Under the pieces are notes generated by a model that did not search any database, was not told the origin of the DNA, and saw nothing but the letters and a program-made list of their open reading frames with translations. This document shows, piece by piece, positions 17,737 to 25,407 of a stretch of 64,000 bases of DNA. Within the stretch, counting starts at the first letter, position 1, and each line of letters opens with the position of its first letter. The DNA is from Arthrobacter sp. MMS18-M83 (GTDB lineage Bacteria > Actinomycetota > Actinomycetes > Actinomycetales > Micrococcaceae), in contig NZ_CP113343.1 of NCBI RefSeq assembly GCF_026683955.1, positions 3,224,001-3,288,000 of the forward strand, read 5' to 3'. Position numbers and translations under genes: made by a program.

Positions 17737-17949
17737 ATGTCCGCAGAGACTAACTTCTCGAACGCGCGTTTCATGACCGTGGCCGAGGTTGCCGAAGTCC
17801 TCCGGGTTTCCAAAATGACCGTGTACCGCCTGGTCCACTCGGGAGAAATGCCAGCCGTCCGTTTTGGGCGTTCATTCCGTGTCCCCGAGGAAGCAGTGAA
17901 CCAGTACCTCAAGGGTGCGGTCGTCGATGGACGCTCGGAGACCGCTTGA
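17737..17949 (+). CDS. BldC-like helix-turn-helix protein
   Basis: 70 aa MerR-like/excisionase-type single-domain DNA-binding protein: FMTVAEVAEVLRVSKMTVYRLVHSGEMPAVRFGRSFRVPEEAV in overlapping short motifs, the recognition helix being SKMTVYRLVHSG. Very close in form to Streptomyces BldC and M. tuberculosis Rv0500A, which also precede the bS22 gene. ATG 17737 follows ggagaa. Streptomyces BldC binds direct repeats cooperatively and controls development; the role in this non-sporulating group is not established. Confidence 0.88.
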   Translation: MSAETNFSNARFMTVAEVAEVLRVSKMTVYRLVHSGEMPAVRFGRSFRVPEEAVNQYLKGAVVDGRSETA

Positions 17950-18122
17950 GACTTGCTTGGTTTACATAGGGCCAGCGGTCATTGGGTGCCCCCGATAGGC
18001 GGTACCCTGTTAAGGAACGTTTTACGTCATTGTAAGAATCTGTCAGTTGTAAAAGTCTGTTGCTCAGTTCAAGGACCTCACCCAGCAGACAGAATCTCAA
18101 TCTAGTTTGGTAAGGAACTTAC

Positions 18123-18221
18123 GTGGGTTCAGTTATTAAGAAGCGCCGCAAGCGTATGGCCAAGAAGAAGCACCGCAAGCTGCTTCGCAAGACCCGCCAC
18201 CAGCGCCGCAACAAGAAGTAG
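18123..18221 (+). CDS. small ribosomal subunit protein bS22 (AURKAIP1/COX24 domain)
   Basis: A 32-residue, extremely basic peptide starting MGSVIKKRRKRMAKKKHRK and ending RHQRRNKK. It closely matches the mycobacterial 30S protein bS22 (33 aa, M. tuberculosis Rv0500B), found by cryo-EM near the decoding centre. GTG 18123 follows aagga by 6 nt. It lies 173 nt after the BldC-like gene, as in mycobacteria, and is followed by a strong terminator. Too short for automated calling but well supported by sequence and synteny. Confidence 0.9.
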   Translation: MGSVIKKRRKRMAKKKHRKLLRKTRHQRRNKK

Positions 18222-18240
18222 AGATACTTCCTACAGCGTG

Positions 18241-18275
18241 AATGCCCGTTGCCTTTCGAGGCTGCGGGCATTTTT
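18241..18275 (+). terminator. intrinsic terminator after bS22 gene
   Basis: AATGCCCG (18241-18248) pairs with CGGGCATT (18265-18272). An inner GCCT/AGGC stem closes a TTCG tetraloop, and a run of five T follows. This is a textbook rho-independent terminator 20 nt after the bS22 stop. Confidence 0.9.
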
Positions 18276-18291
18276 GCGTTCATCCCCCGAT

Positions 18292-18501
18292 GACGCTCGC
18301 TCACGTTTGTAGCTTGTTTCGATGACGCTCGCTCCCTTATGCGCCCAAAAAGCCGAACCCTCCTTCACATCGAGTCGCCCAGTTCATATCGAGTGCAGGA
18401 GGGTTAATCATTTCGCCGAAAGATCTGCAGGAGGATCGGCCAAAACCGGCGCAGAAGTGAGCGAGGATCACCGGCTAGGTGGTCGGACGTGAGCGAGCGT
18501 C
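18292..18501. repeat. family C repeats and an inverted repeat
   Basis: Core GACGCTCGCTCAC occurs at 18292-18304, a near copy (GACGCTCGCTCCC) at 18324-18336, and an inverted copy (ACGTGAGCGAGCGTC) at 18487-18501. Between them AACCCTCCT (18356-18364) and AGGAGGGTT (18397-18405) form an inverted repeat around two copies of ATCGAGT. This 290-base interval between the bS22 terminator and the HAD gene holds no ORF I would support. Confidence 0.7.
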
Positions 18502-18509
18502 GTCATGAG

Positions 18510-19328
18510 CTAGACCCTCGGGCTGCGGAACTTCGAGAAGCCCCGCCAGAGGCCGTACACGGCGCCTCCGACGGTCGCAGCTTTGAGGCCGAGCGTGGCC
18601 GCTCGTCGGCCGGAACGGAAGTCATAGACGGGCCAATTGTTCTCCCGCGCATGGCGCCGCAGTCTGGCGTCGGGATTGATGCACACGGGGTGGCCCACCA
18701 AAGTGAGCAGCGGGATGTCGTTATGTGAATCGCTGTACGCCCAGCAGCGGTTCAAATCCAGGTCTTCTTCGTCAGCCACGCGCTGCACCGCCACGGCTTT
18801 GGCCGGTCCATGGAGGATTTCGCCTACCAGGCGCCCGGTGTAGGCGCCATCTTCAACCTCGCCCACGGTGCCCAAAGCGCCTGTCAGCCCCAACCGGGTG
18901 GAAATCACGGTGGCGACTTCGATGGGGGTGGCGGTCACCAGCCAGACCTTCCGGCCAACGCGCAGATGCTGTTCGGCCAAAGCCTTGGTACCAGGCCAGA
19001 TCCGGGACTCGATCATCTCGTCGTAGACTTCTTCGCCCAGCTCCTGGATATCGGAAACCTTGATGCCTGCCGCGAGGATCAGTGCGGAATCCCGGACTGA
19101 ATGGACGTCCTCCATGTTTTCGCCCCGCAGGACAAACTTGAACTGTTTCCAGGCGAAGCCCGCGGCTTGGGAGAGGGTGAACGCCTTACGTTCGTACATC
19201 TTCCGCGCGACGTGGAAGAGGCTGGCGCCCTTCATAAGGGTGTTGTCGACGTCGAAGAATGCAGCTTCGCCGTGTTGGTGCGTTGCGGCCGGCGTGATGG
19301 CCACAACAGCGTTCTTCTCGACGGGCAT
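18510..19328 (-). CDS. HAD-IB family hydrolase (SerB1-like)
   Basis: 272 aa HAD phosphatase of subfamily IB. Motif I is AAFFDVDNTLMKGAS (nucleophile Asp in DVDNT), motif II is VWLVTATPIEV, and motif III/IV is RCWAYSDSHNDIPLLTLVGHPV. A C-terminal hydrophobic/basic tail follows (GGAVYGLWRGFSKF). The subfamily includes phosphoserine phosphatase; M. tuberculosis SerB1 (Rv0505c) is in the equivalent place, but the true substrate is uncertain. ATG 19328 lies 6 nt after TAGACT on its strand, hence probably leaderless. Confidence 0.87.
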   Translation of the reverse strand: MPVEKNAVVAITPAATHQHGEAAFFDVDNTLMKGASLFHVARKMYERKAFTLSQAAGFAWKQFKFVLRGENMEDVHSVRDSALILAAGIKVSDIQELGEEVYDEMIESRIWPGTKALAEQHLRVGRKVWLVTATPIEVATVISTRLGLTGALGTVGEVEDGAYTGRLVGEILHGPAKAVAVQRVADEEDLDLNRCWAYSDSHNDIPLLTLVGHPVCINPDARLRRHARENNWPVYDFRSGRRAATLGLKAATVGGAVYGLWRGFSKFRSPRV

Positions 19329-19470
19329 GCCATGAGTCTAGTCAATCGCCCGGCTCCGTGCCGTTCGTGAGGGTGCCCTGCGGTTCCGCGTCGAGCGTTC
19401 TTTGGGCTGTGCGTCGTTGGGTTGGGGGCTGTTTCAGGCTGGGTCAACGCTAACGCGATACCGTTGACCC

Positions 19471-19725
19471 ATGCCGAATCCCGACGTCGTACTCCTCACC
19501 AAAGCTGACTGCCACCTGTGCGCCGCGGCGCGCGACGCCGTCGAACGCGTGACCTCAAGCCTCGGGCTCGCGTGGAGTGAGCGGTCGATCGATACGGACC
19601 CGGCACTCCGCGAACGCTATGCCGAGGAGATCCCGGTGGTATTGGTGGACGGAATCCAGCGGGATTTCTGGAAAATCGACGAGGCGAGGCTGGTGCGGGT
19701 CCTGAAGAAGGCCTTGGCTGCCTGA
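19471..19725 (+). CDS. glutaredoxin-family protein
   Basis: 84 aa thioredoxin-fold protein with redox motif CHLC (LLTKADCHLCAAARDAVE) and the cis-proline region EEIPVVLVDG. It belongs to the DUF836/glutaredoxin-like group, near M. tuberculosis Rv0508. It sits 63 nt before rex, a conserved neighbour pair in Actinobacteria. ATG 19471 is 6 nt after TACCGT (leaderless-like). The partner protein is unknown. Confidence 0.85.
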   Translation: MPNPDVVLLTKADCHLCAAARDAVERVTSSLGLAWSERSIDTDPALRERYAEEIPVVLVDGIQRDFWKIDEARLVRVLKKALAA

Positions 19726-19788
19726 ACATGCGTCCAACGCTTTGTTGGCAATAGAGTGGGAAAACAAAGCGACGCAATGGAGAAGAAC

Positions 19789-20499
19789 GTGACTGCGCTG
19801 GAACCGTCCGCCGAAGCTCTACCCGGGGACGCTGTACCTGGGGACAAGGACTCTGCCGCGAAGCAGATACCACCCGCGGCTGTGGCCCGGATGACGCTCT
19901 ACTTGCGCGCGCTGAACTCCCTACTGGGCGAAGGCGTGGAACGGGTTTCCTCCGAGGCGCTGGCCGAGGCGTCGGGAGTCAGTTCCTCAACCCTGCGCAA
20001 GGACCTCTCTTATGTTGGCTCCTACGGAACGCGGGGCGTGGGATACGAGGTGCAGTATCTGAGCCGCCACATTGCTGCGGCATTGGGCCTGACCCACGAC
20101 TGGAAAGTGGCGATTGTGGGTGCCGGCAACCTTGGCAAGGCCTTGGCCCGGTACGGCGGATTCGAATCTCGTGGTTTCGACGTGGTGGCGATCCTCGACG
20201 CCGATCCCATGGTCATTGGGAACGAAGTCGGCTGGCTGCGGGTCAGCGATGCCGCGAATCTTGAAACGGTCCTTCAGCGGACCGGCACCAACATGGTTGT
20301 CCTGGCTCTCCCGGCCGCGGTGGCACAAGGCGTCTGCGACCGCGTGATCAGCGCAGGGATCCGCAGCATCCTCAGCTTTGCTCCCGTGCTGCTGCAGGTT
20401 CCGCCGTATGTGAATCTGCGCAAGGTGGACATGGCCACCGAGCTGCAAATCCTTGCGTATCACGCACAACGGGCACAGACCCCAGGCCAGGCCCTTTAG
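19789..20499 (+). CDS. rex: redox-sensing transcriptional repressor Rex
   Basis: Senses the NADH/NAD+ ratio and represses respiratory and fermentative genes when NADH is low. 236 aa from GTG 19789. Winged-helix part: MTLYLRALNSLLGEGVERVSSEALAEASGVSSSTLRKDLSY. Rossmann part: KVAIVGAGNLGKALARYGGF; C-terminal helix of the dimer swap VDMATELQILAYHAQR. GGAG lies 6 nt before GTG 19789; earlier in-frame starts at 19756 (GTG) and 19777 (ATG) are alternatives. In many Actinobacteria hemA follows, but here it does not. Confidence 0.93.
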   Translation: MTALEPSAEALPGDAVPGDKDSAAKQIPPAAVARMTLYLRALNSLLGEGVERVSSEALAEASGVSSSTLRKDLSYVGSYGTRGVGYEVQYLSRHIAAALGLTHDWKVAIVGAGNLGKALARYGGFESRGFDVVAILDADPMVIGNEVGWLRVSDAANLETVLQRTGTNMVVLALPAAVAQGVCDRVISAGIRSILSFAPVLLQVPPYVNLRKVDMATELQILAYHAQRAQTPGQAL

Positions 20500-20565
20500 G
20501 CCAAAGCCGGTTCTGCGCCCGTTGTGTTCGTCGAGACGTGCCGTAGAGGCCGAATGGCCTCAAGG

Positions 20566-21420
20566 TTAGCGGCCGTACGGCGCCTGGTTGTAGGGGTTCG
20601 GGAAAGGCTGTGCTTTCCGGAAATACGGTGCCGAGCCAGGCAAATACAACAGCACCATCGCGGCGATGCCCAAGAGGATGGTGACGGTCTGGATCAATCC
20701 GTACAGCAGGCCGAACGTGAATGATCCACCAAGAAGGCTAAAGAGCGAAATCGCCGCGAAGACGGTTCCCAGGATCCGAGCCCAGTTCTTCCCCTTACGG
20801 ACTGGGAATGCGACAAGCGCGTAAAGACCCAGCGATATCAGGCCACCGATGATGGCTCCAATGATGATGGCGCCCTGCATGCTTTGCAGAGCCCCGGCGG
20901 GAAGCCGCTGGCCCTGCTGGGCTGCGGACTGCTGCATTATGGCCGTAAAGGTGTCGCCGCCCGTGAATGCGAGAACCATTGCGCTCACGAAAGAGAGGAC
21001 GCCAGCGGAGACGATCATCAAGAACGCAGTGTTCACCAGTTCCGGGACGCCGGACGTCCCAGCGGGCTGCTGGCTCGGCCACGTGACGGGTCCGCTCTGC
21101 CCGTACTGCGGGACGGAGAACTGGCCGTACTGGGGAGCCTGTTGACCGTACTGGGGTGCGGAGGGCTGGCCGTACTGCGGCTGTTGGCCCGGTTGCGGAG
21201 CCTGCTGGCCGTACTGGGGAGCCTGTTGACCGTACTGGGGAGCCTGTTGACCGTACTGGGGCGCGGGGGGCTGGCCGTACTGCGGCTGTTGGCCCGTCTG
21301 CGGAGTTTGCTGGCCGTACTGGGGCTGTTGGCCCGGCTGCGGAGTTTGCTGGCCGTACTGGGGCTGTTCAGGTGTGGGGTTTTCGCCCGGAGTGGATGGC
21401 GGATACGGAGGGGTGCTCAT
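20566..21420 (-). CDS. membrane protein with PQYGQQ-repeat N-terminus
   Basis: 284 aa. The first ~130 residues are a low-complexity Pro/Gln/Tyr/Gly tract with more than ten PQYGQ units. After it come four predicted membrane segments (FLMIVSAGVLSFVSAMVLAF; AIIIGAIIGGLISLGLYALV; ARILGTVFAAISLFSLLGG; ILLGIAAMVLLYLPG). The repeat DNA is coding, not a tandem-repeat element. Function unknown; the layout resembles other actinobacterial Pro/Gln-rich membrane proteins of the envelope. ATG 21420 follows aaggaa. The next gene upstream on this strand has the same architecture, so they look like paralogues. Confidence 0.8.
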   Translation of the reverse strand: MSTPPYPPSTPGENPTPEQPQYGQQTPQPGQQPQYGQQTPQTGQQPQYGQPPAPQYGQQAPQYGQQAPQYGQQAPQPGQQPQYGQPSAPQYGQQAPQYGQFSVPQYGQSGPVTWPSQQPAGTSGVPELVNTAFLMIVSAGVLSFVSAMVLAFTGGDTFTAIMQQSAAQQGQRLPAGALQSMQGAIIIGAIIGGLISLGLYALVAFPVRKGKNWARILGTVFAAISLFSLLGGSFTFGLLYGLIQTVTILLGIAAMVLLYLPGSAPYFRKAQPFPNPYNQAPYGR

Positions 21421-21597
21421 GGCATTCCTTTGCGTGTCGACTGCAGATACGGCTGCCGGGTGCAACGTGCGCCTGCCCCCAGCTTGGCTTAATTCCACCG
21501 TACCCCGGCAGAACAGTGCTCGGGATGATTCACGGCAAGAATTCTGCCGGACTGGGTTCCGCGGATCTCCGGGTGTGAATGGTGCCGGGGCAAAGGG

Positions 21598-21634
21598 AAG
21601 GCCGCGGGGTCCCCCGGGAACCTGCCGCGGCCTT
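21598..21634 (-). terminator. terminator between the two Pro/Gln-rich genes
   Basis: AAGGCCGCGG (21598-21607) and CCGCGGCCTT (21625-21634) form a perfect 10-bp stem. It lies 32 nt beyond the stop of the minus-strand gene at 21666, and TCCCTTTG follows on that strand. Confidence 0.65.
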
Positions 21635-21665
21635 CGTCTCGAAAAACCGGCTCAGAGCTGTGTGG

Positions 21666-22382
21666 CTAAATGGTGCTCTTCACTGATTTGAACCATGCCT
21701 GCGAATTGGGCAGCCACATCAGGATGGTTGCCACAAGGCTGATGACAAAGCTGAACCAGTTGTTGCTCTGTCCATTGGCCATCGCTCCTCCCACGATCGA
21801 GAGAATCAGGGAAATACCCGCGATGACGGTCAGCGCGAGGCGGGCCCACTCCTTGCCTTCCTTCATCTTCATCGCGAAGACGATCTGGGCGGCCGCGACA
21901 ACCAGCGCGAACAGTACCAAAAGGAGGACGACGACGGCGAGTCCCGGCGCGAGCGCGAAAAGCACCACGGAGCCAAAGAGGCCCAGCAGGCCACCCAGGA
22001 GGCCCAGGAGCCCGCCAATAAGCCAGATCCAGTACGAGACCTTCAGCTCGATGGGCATTCCGGTGACATTGAACATGCCGGAAAAACCGCCCTTGGGCAG
22101 GACATCGTTGAAGTTTTTTGGACCGTCAGTAGGCATCTCGAAGTGGAAACCTTCGCTGTGCCCGGGTTGGCCCGTCGGAGGGGTGCCGGGGGCAGGCTGC
22201 TGGTAACCGGGGGCTGGTTGCTGATAGGAAGGGGGCGCTTGGTAGGAAGGGGCTGCTGGGTATCCCTGCGGAGGCTGGTAACCCGCAGGAGGGACGGTGC
22301 CGGGCTGCTGAGGCTGAGCTCCGGGCTGCGGTGGCTGGCCACCGGGCTGCTGAGGCTGAGGAGCTTCGTTTGGGTTACTCAT
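21666..22382 (-). CDS. Pro/Gln-rich N-terminus membrane protein
   Basis: 238 aa. An N-terminal disordered tract (PQQPGGQPPQPG, then QAPPSYQQPAPGYQQ) of about 75 residues is followed by VTGMPIELKVSYW and four hydrophobic helices, the second being VVLFALAPGLAVVVLLLVLF. It is paralogous in layout to the 20566-21420 gene. No enzymatic motif is seen; function not known. The N-terminal tract is probably cytoplasmic or surface-exposed and disordered. ATG 22382 was taken as the first codon of the tract. Confidence 0.78.
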   Translation of the reverse strand: MSNPNEAPQPQQPGGQPPQPGAQPQQPGTVPPAGYQPPQGYPAAPSYQAPPSYQQPAPGYQQPAPGTPPTGQPGHSEGFHFEMPTDGPKNFNDVLPKGGFSGMFNVTGMPIELKVSYWIWLIGGLLGLLGGLLGLFGSVVLFALAPGLAVVVLLLVLFALVVAAAQIVFAMKMKEGKEWARLALTVIAGISLILSIVGGAMANGQSNNWFSFVISLVATILMWLPNSQAWFKSVKSTI

Positions 22383-22492
22383 GGCATCACTTTAGACCTG
22401 AGGTTTAAGGATTCATAGGAAATTCTTAGCCAATTCGCCGCTAAGTATCGGGTTTTTCCCGAACAATAGGCGGGTGACTCCGCAAGCAACGA

Positions 22493-22546
22493 AATGGCGC
22501 CTCCGGGGCCGCACGATGGATCGCGTGCAGCACCGAAGGCGCCATT
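22493..22546 (-). terminator. terminator after yceI-family gene
   Basis: AATGGCGCC (22493-22501) pairs with GGCGCCATT (22538-22546). On the minus strand the stem is followed by TTCGTTGCTTG. It lies 20 nt beyond the stop of the YceI-family gene. Confidence 0.6.
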
Positions 22547-22566
22547 CAGGCCGGGAGCCGGGTGGA

Positions 22567-23115
22567 TTAGGCGGCAGGTGCGATGAAAGCCAGTTCGAGG
22601 TTGATGACAACCTTATCGCTGACGAGCACGCCGCCAGCCTCGAGCACGGCGTTCCAGGTCAGACCGAAGTCTTTGCGGCTGATGGTGGTCTCACCGGAAA
22701 CGCCTGCGCGGGTGTTGCCGAAGGGGTCAACGGCCACGCCGTTGAACTCGGTCTCGATGGTCACCTCTTTGGTGACGCCCTTGATGCTCAGGTTGCCCAC
22801 GAGGTCGAAGCTGTCGCCGTTGGCCTTGACGTGGCGGGAGACAAAAGTGATTTCCGGGAACTTCTCCACGTCGAAGAAGTCCTCGCCCTTGACGTGGCCG
22901 TCGCGGTTGGCGTCGCCGGAGTCGAAGCTGGCGGTCTGGATAGTGGCGTTGACCTTGGAGTCAGCCAGGCTGTTGCCGAGCTCCAGGGTGGCCCCGGCCT
23001 CGGTGAACTGGCCGCGGACCTTGCTGATGCCTGCGTGCCGGACGGTGAAGCCGATCTCGCTGTGGGAGTTGTCGAGGGTCCAGATACCGGTGGTGACGTT
23101 GGCGGGAAGTGTCAT
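22567..23115 (-). CDS. YceI family protein
   Basis: 182 aa lipocalin-like beta barrel binding isoprenoid-type ligands in characterised homologues. The family pattern is clear: TTGIWTLDNSHSEIGFTVRH, SKVRGQFTEAGATLEL, the FDSGDANRDGHVKGEDFFDVEKFPEITF stretch, and a late GLTWNAVLEAGGVLV. No signal peptide, so it is probably cytoplasmic, unlike E. coli YceI. ATG 23115 follows aaggaga by 5 nt; reading further upstream is not coding-like. Monocistronic. Confidence 0.92.
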   Translation of the reverse strand: MTLPANVTTGIWTLDNSHSEIGFTVRHAGISKVRGQFTEAGATLELGNSLADSKVNATIQTASFDSGDANRDGHVKGEDFFDVEKFPEITFVSRHVKANGDSFDLVGNLSIKGVTKEVTIETEFNGVAVDPFGNTRAGVSGETTISRKDFGLTWNAVLEAGGVLVSDKVVINLELAFIAPAA

Positions 23116-23318
23116 GGCGTTCTCCTTGGGATGGTGTGGTCGTAGCTTCATCGGACGTTCGGCCGCACTTAGTTGAAGTGTCAACCGAACCTTGTGTCAA
23201 GTATAAACATGCAAATGCATCTTTTATTCCACCTTCAGGGAACATTCTGGAGAAACTTTCAGTTCTACGAAACGTAGAAGATTTCAGATCGCCCGCCTTC
23301 TTTGAGAAACTGGTAAAC

Positions 23319-23984
23319 ATGCCCCAAGCAACTGTCCATCTGCTCCGCCATGGCGAGGTCTACAATCCCGACCGTATTCTGTACGGCAGGTTGCCCGAAT
23401 TCCACCTCTCCGAACGCGGCCGCGAGATGGCCCAGATGCTCGCGGACCACTTTGCTGCCCGCGCCGCGCAGGGGGCGAACATCGTCCACCTTGTCGCCTC
23501 GCCGTTGACCCGTGCCCAGGAAACTGCCCTTCCCACGTCCCACGCGTTGGACCTTGAGATCCACACGGAACCACGGATCATCGAGGCCGAGAACCACTTC
23601 GAAGGGCTTAAAGCGAGCGCCTCCGAGTTCATCAAGCCCAAGCACTGGTTCGAGTACCGAAACCCGCTGCGTCCGTCCTGGGGCGAGTCCTACAAGGACC
23701 AGGTCACCCGGATGCGTGCCGCCGTCGAGGACGCCCGACTGAAGGCGATCGAACTGGGCGGCGACGGCGCGGAGGCCATCCTGGTCAGCCACCAGCTTCC
23801 CATCTACGCAACGCGCCTCAGCGCGGAGGGCCGACGGTTGTGGCACGATCCGCGCAAACGCGAGTGCACGCTGACGTCGCTGACGTCCCTGGTGTTCGAC
23901 GACGACGGCAAGGTTGCGCGGGTGGAGTACAGCGAACCCGCCGCCGTGCTGCTGCCCGGTGCCGCGAGCACTCCCGGAGCATGA
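23319..23984 (+). CDS. histidine phosphatase family protein
   Basis: 221 aa phosphoglycerate-mutase-like phosphatase. The catalytic histidine is in VHLLRHGEVYNPDRILYGR; the later AILVSHQLPIYATRL holds the second catalytic histidine. It heads the cytochrome c maturation operon and overlaps the next gene by 4 nt (ATGA), a gene order widespread in Micrococcaceae. Its link to cytochrome c maturation is not known. ATG 23319 begins the conserved domain; upstream in-frame codons are intergenic sequence. Confidence 0.88.
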   Translation: MPQATVHLLRHGEVYNPDRILYGRLPEFHLSERGREMAQMLADHFAARAAQGANIVHLVASPLTRAQETALPTSHALDLEIHTEPRIIEAENHFEGLKASASEFIKPKHWFEYRNPLRPSWGESYKDQVTRMRAAVEDARLKAIELGGDGAEAILVSHQLPIYATRLSAEGRRLWHDPRKRECTLTSLTSLVFDDDGKVARVEYSEPAAVLLPGAASTPGA

Positions 23985-24637
23985 CAATGAACCGCACCGC
24001 CAACGGCATAAGCAACAGCATCAAGACCACCAGCGCAGCCCTGACGTCCCGCCGCAGCATCCTTGCCGCCGGGGGACTGGCGCTCACTGCGCTGACCATG
24101 GGCCTGTCCGCCTGTGCGCAGGAAGACGCCCTGGCCAAGCAGGCGAAGGCCGGCGACAACAAGAACTACGTCGCCGGAGACGGCTCCGTGACGGAATTCG
24201 TCAAAGCTGACCGAAAGGCCGCCGTCGGGATCAAGGGCACTTTGTTTGACGGCACTGCCGTGACACCGCAGGACCTGCTCGGCAAGGTGACCGTCCTCAA
24301 CTTCTGGTTCGCCGCGTGCGCGCCGTGCCGAGTCGAGGCGCCGATCCTCGAAGAGCTGCACCAGGAGTTCAAGAGCAAGGGCGTCCAGTTCTACGGCGTG
24401 AACCTCCGGGACGAGAAGGCCACGGCCGATGCGTTCGACAAGACCTTCAACCTCACGTACCCCAGCTTCAATGACAAAGACGGTGCCGTGCTCCTGTCTG
24501 TCTCCGGCATTGTGCCTCCCGGTGCCGTACCCACCACCTTGGTCCTGGACAAGGAAGGCAAGATCGCCTCCCGAGTCCTGGGTGAGATCGAGAAGAGCAC
24601 CCTCAAGGCACTCATTACTTCCGCGGTTGCCGAGTAG
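23981..24637 (+). CDS. TlpA/ResA-type thiol-disulfide oxidoreductase lipoprotein
   Basis: 218 aa. Signal peptide with lipobox (LTALTMGLSACAQ), preceded by SRRSILAAGG which could also serve as a Tat motif. The thioredoxin-fold domain has active site FWFAACAPCRVEAP (CxxC = CAPC), and ends with GAVPTTLVLDKEGKIASRVLG including the cis-proline. It should keep apocytochrome c haem-binding cysteines reduced outside the membrane, receiving electrons from CcdA encoded next. ATG 23981 overlaps the preceding stop; ATG 23987 is an alternative. Confidence 0.9.
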   Translation: MTMNRTANGISNSIKTTSAALTSRRSILAAGGLALTALTMGLSACAQEDALAKQAKAGDNKNYVAGDGSVTEFVKADRKAAVGIKGTLFDGTAVTPQDLLGKVTVLNFWFAACAPCRVEAPILEELHQEFKSKGVQFYGVNLRDEKATADAFDKTFNLTYPSFNDKDGAVLLSVSGIVPPGAVPTTLVLDKEGKIASRVLGEIEKSTLKALITSAVAE

Positions 24638-24651
24638 GTGGCCAGGATAGC

Positions 24652-25407
24652 GTGAACAGCCCCTTCGCCGAGACCATCTTGAGCGGTTCCTTGCTGCTGG
24701 CCATCCCCGTGGCCCTGCTTGCCGGACTCGTGTCCTTCCTGTCGCCATGCGTCCTGCCCCTGGTTCCTGGCTACCTCGGCTACGTGACCGGGCTGACCGG
24801 CGTCGACCTCCAAAAGCAGAAACGCGGGCGCATGCTCGCGGGAATCGGCTTGTTCGTCCTCGGCTTCTCCCTGATTTTTGTCCTGCTGGGTGGTGCCTTC
24901 GGTCAGTTGGGGACCCTCATTACCGGCCCGCAGAACGCCTGGATCACGCAATTGCTGGGCTTGCTGGTGATCATCATGGGCGTCGTTTTCCTCGGCGGCT
25001 TTGGTTGGTTGCAGCGCGACGCCAAAATCCATGCCAAGCCTCCTGCCGGGTTGTGGGGTGCGCCGTTGTTGGGCATCACCTTCGGGCTGGGCTGGGCGCC
25101 GTGCATCGGCCCCACCTATTCCGCCGTCCAGCTGCTGAGTCTCTCCGGGGGATCGTCCGCGGCGAAGGGGGCACTCCTGGCGTTTGTCTATAGTCTTGGC
25201 CTGGGCATCCCCTTCCTGCTGATCGCCCTCGCAGTTCGCCGGGGGATGGGTGTGATGTCTTTCTTCCGCAAGCACCGCTTGGCCATCCAGCGCATGGGCG
25301 GGGGCATTCTGATCCTCCTCGGAATCCTGATGGCCACTGGGGTGTGGGGCGCCTGGGTTACCGGGCTGCAGTACTGGTTCCAAACCGATGTGAAGTTGCC
25401 GATCTGA
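24652..25407 (+). CDS. ccdA: cytochrome c biogenesis protein CcdA
   Basis: Six-helix membrane thiol carrier that passes electrons from cytoplasmic thioredoxin to the external TlpA-like protein. 251 aa. The first redox cysteine is in GLVSFLSPCVLPLVPGYLGY and the second in FGLGWAPCIGPTYSA, as in the family. It starts with GTG 24652 and its TGA overlaps the resB ATG. Part of the five-gene cytochrome c System II operon. Confidence 0.95.
   Translation: MNSPFAETILSGSLLLAIPVALLAGLVSFLSPCVLPLVPGYLGYVTGLTGVDLQKQKRGRMLAGIGLFVLGFSLIFVLLGGAFGQLGTLITGPQNAWITQLLGLLVIIMGVVFLGGFGWLQRDAKIHAKPPAGLWGAPLLGITFGLGWAPCIGPTYSAVQLLSLSGGSSAAKGALLAFVYSLGLGIPFLLIALAVRRGMGVMSFFRKHRLAIQRMGGGILILLGILMATGVWGAWVTGLQYWFQTDVKLPI

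Noticed and set aside
21099..21365. Regularly repeated DNA that could suggest a CRISPR or minisatellite
   Set aside because: It encodes PQYGQ repeats in a real reading frame; no spacers of constant length and no cas genes.
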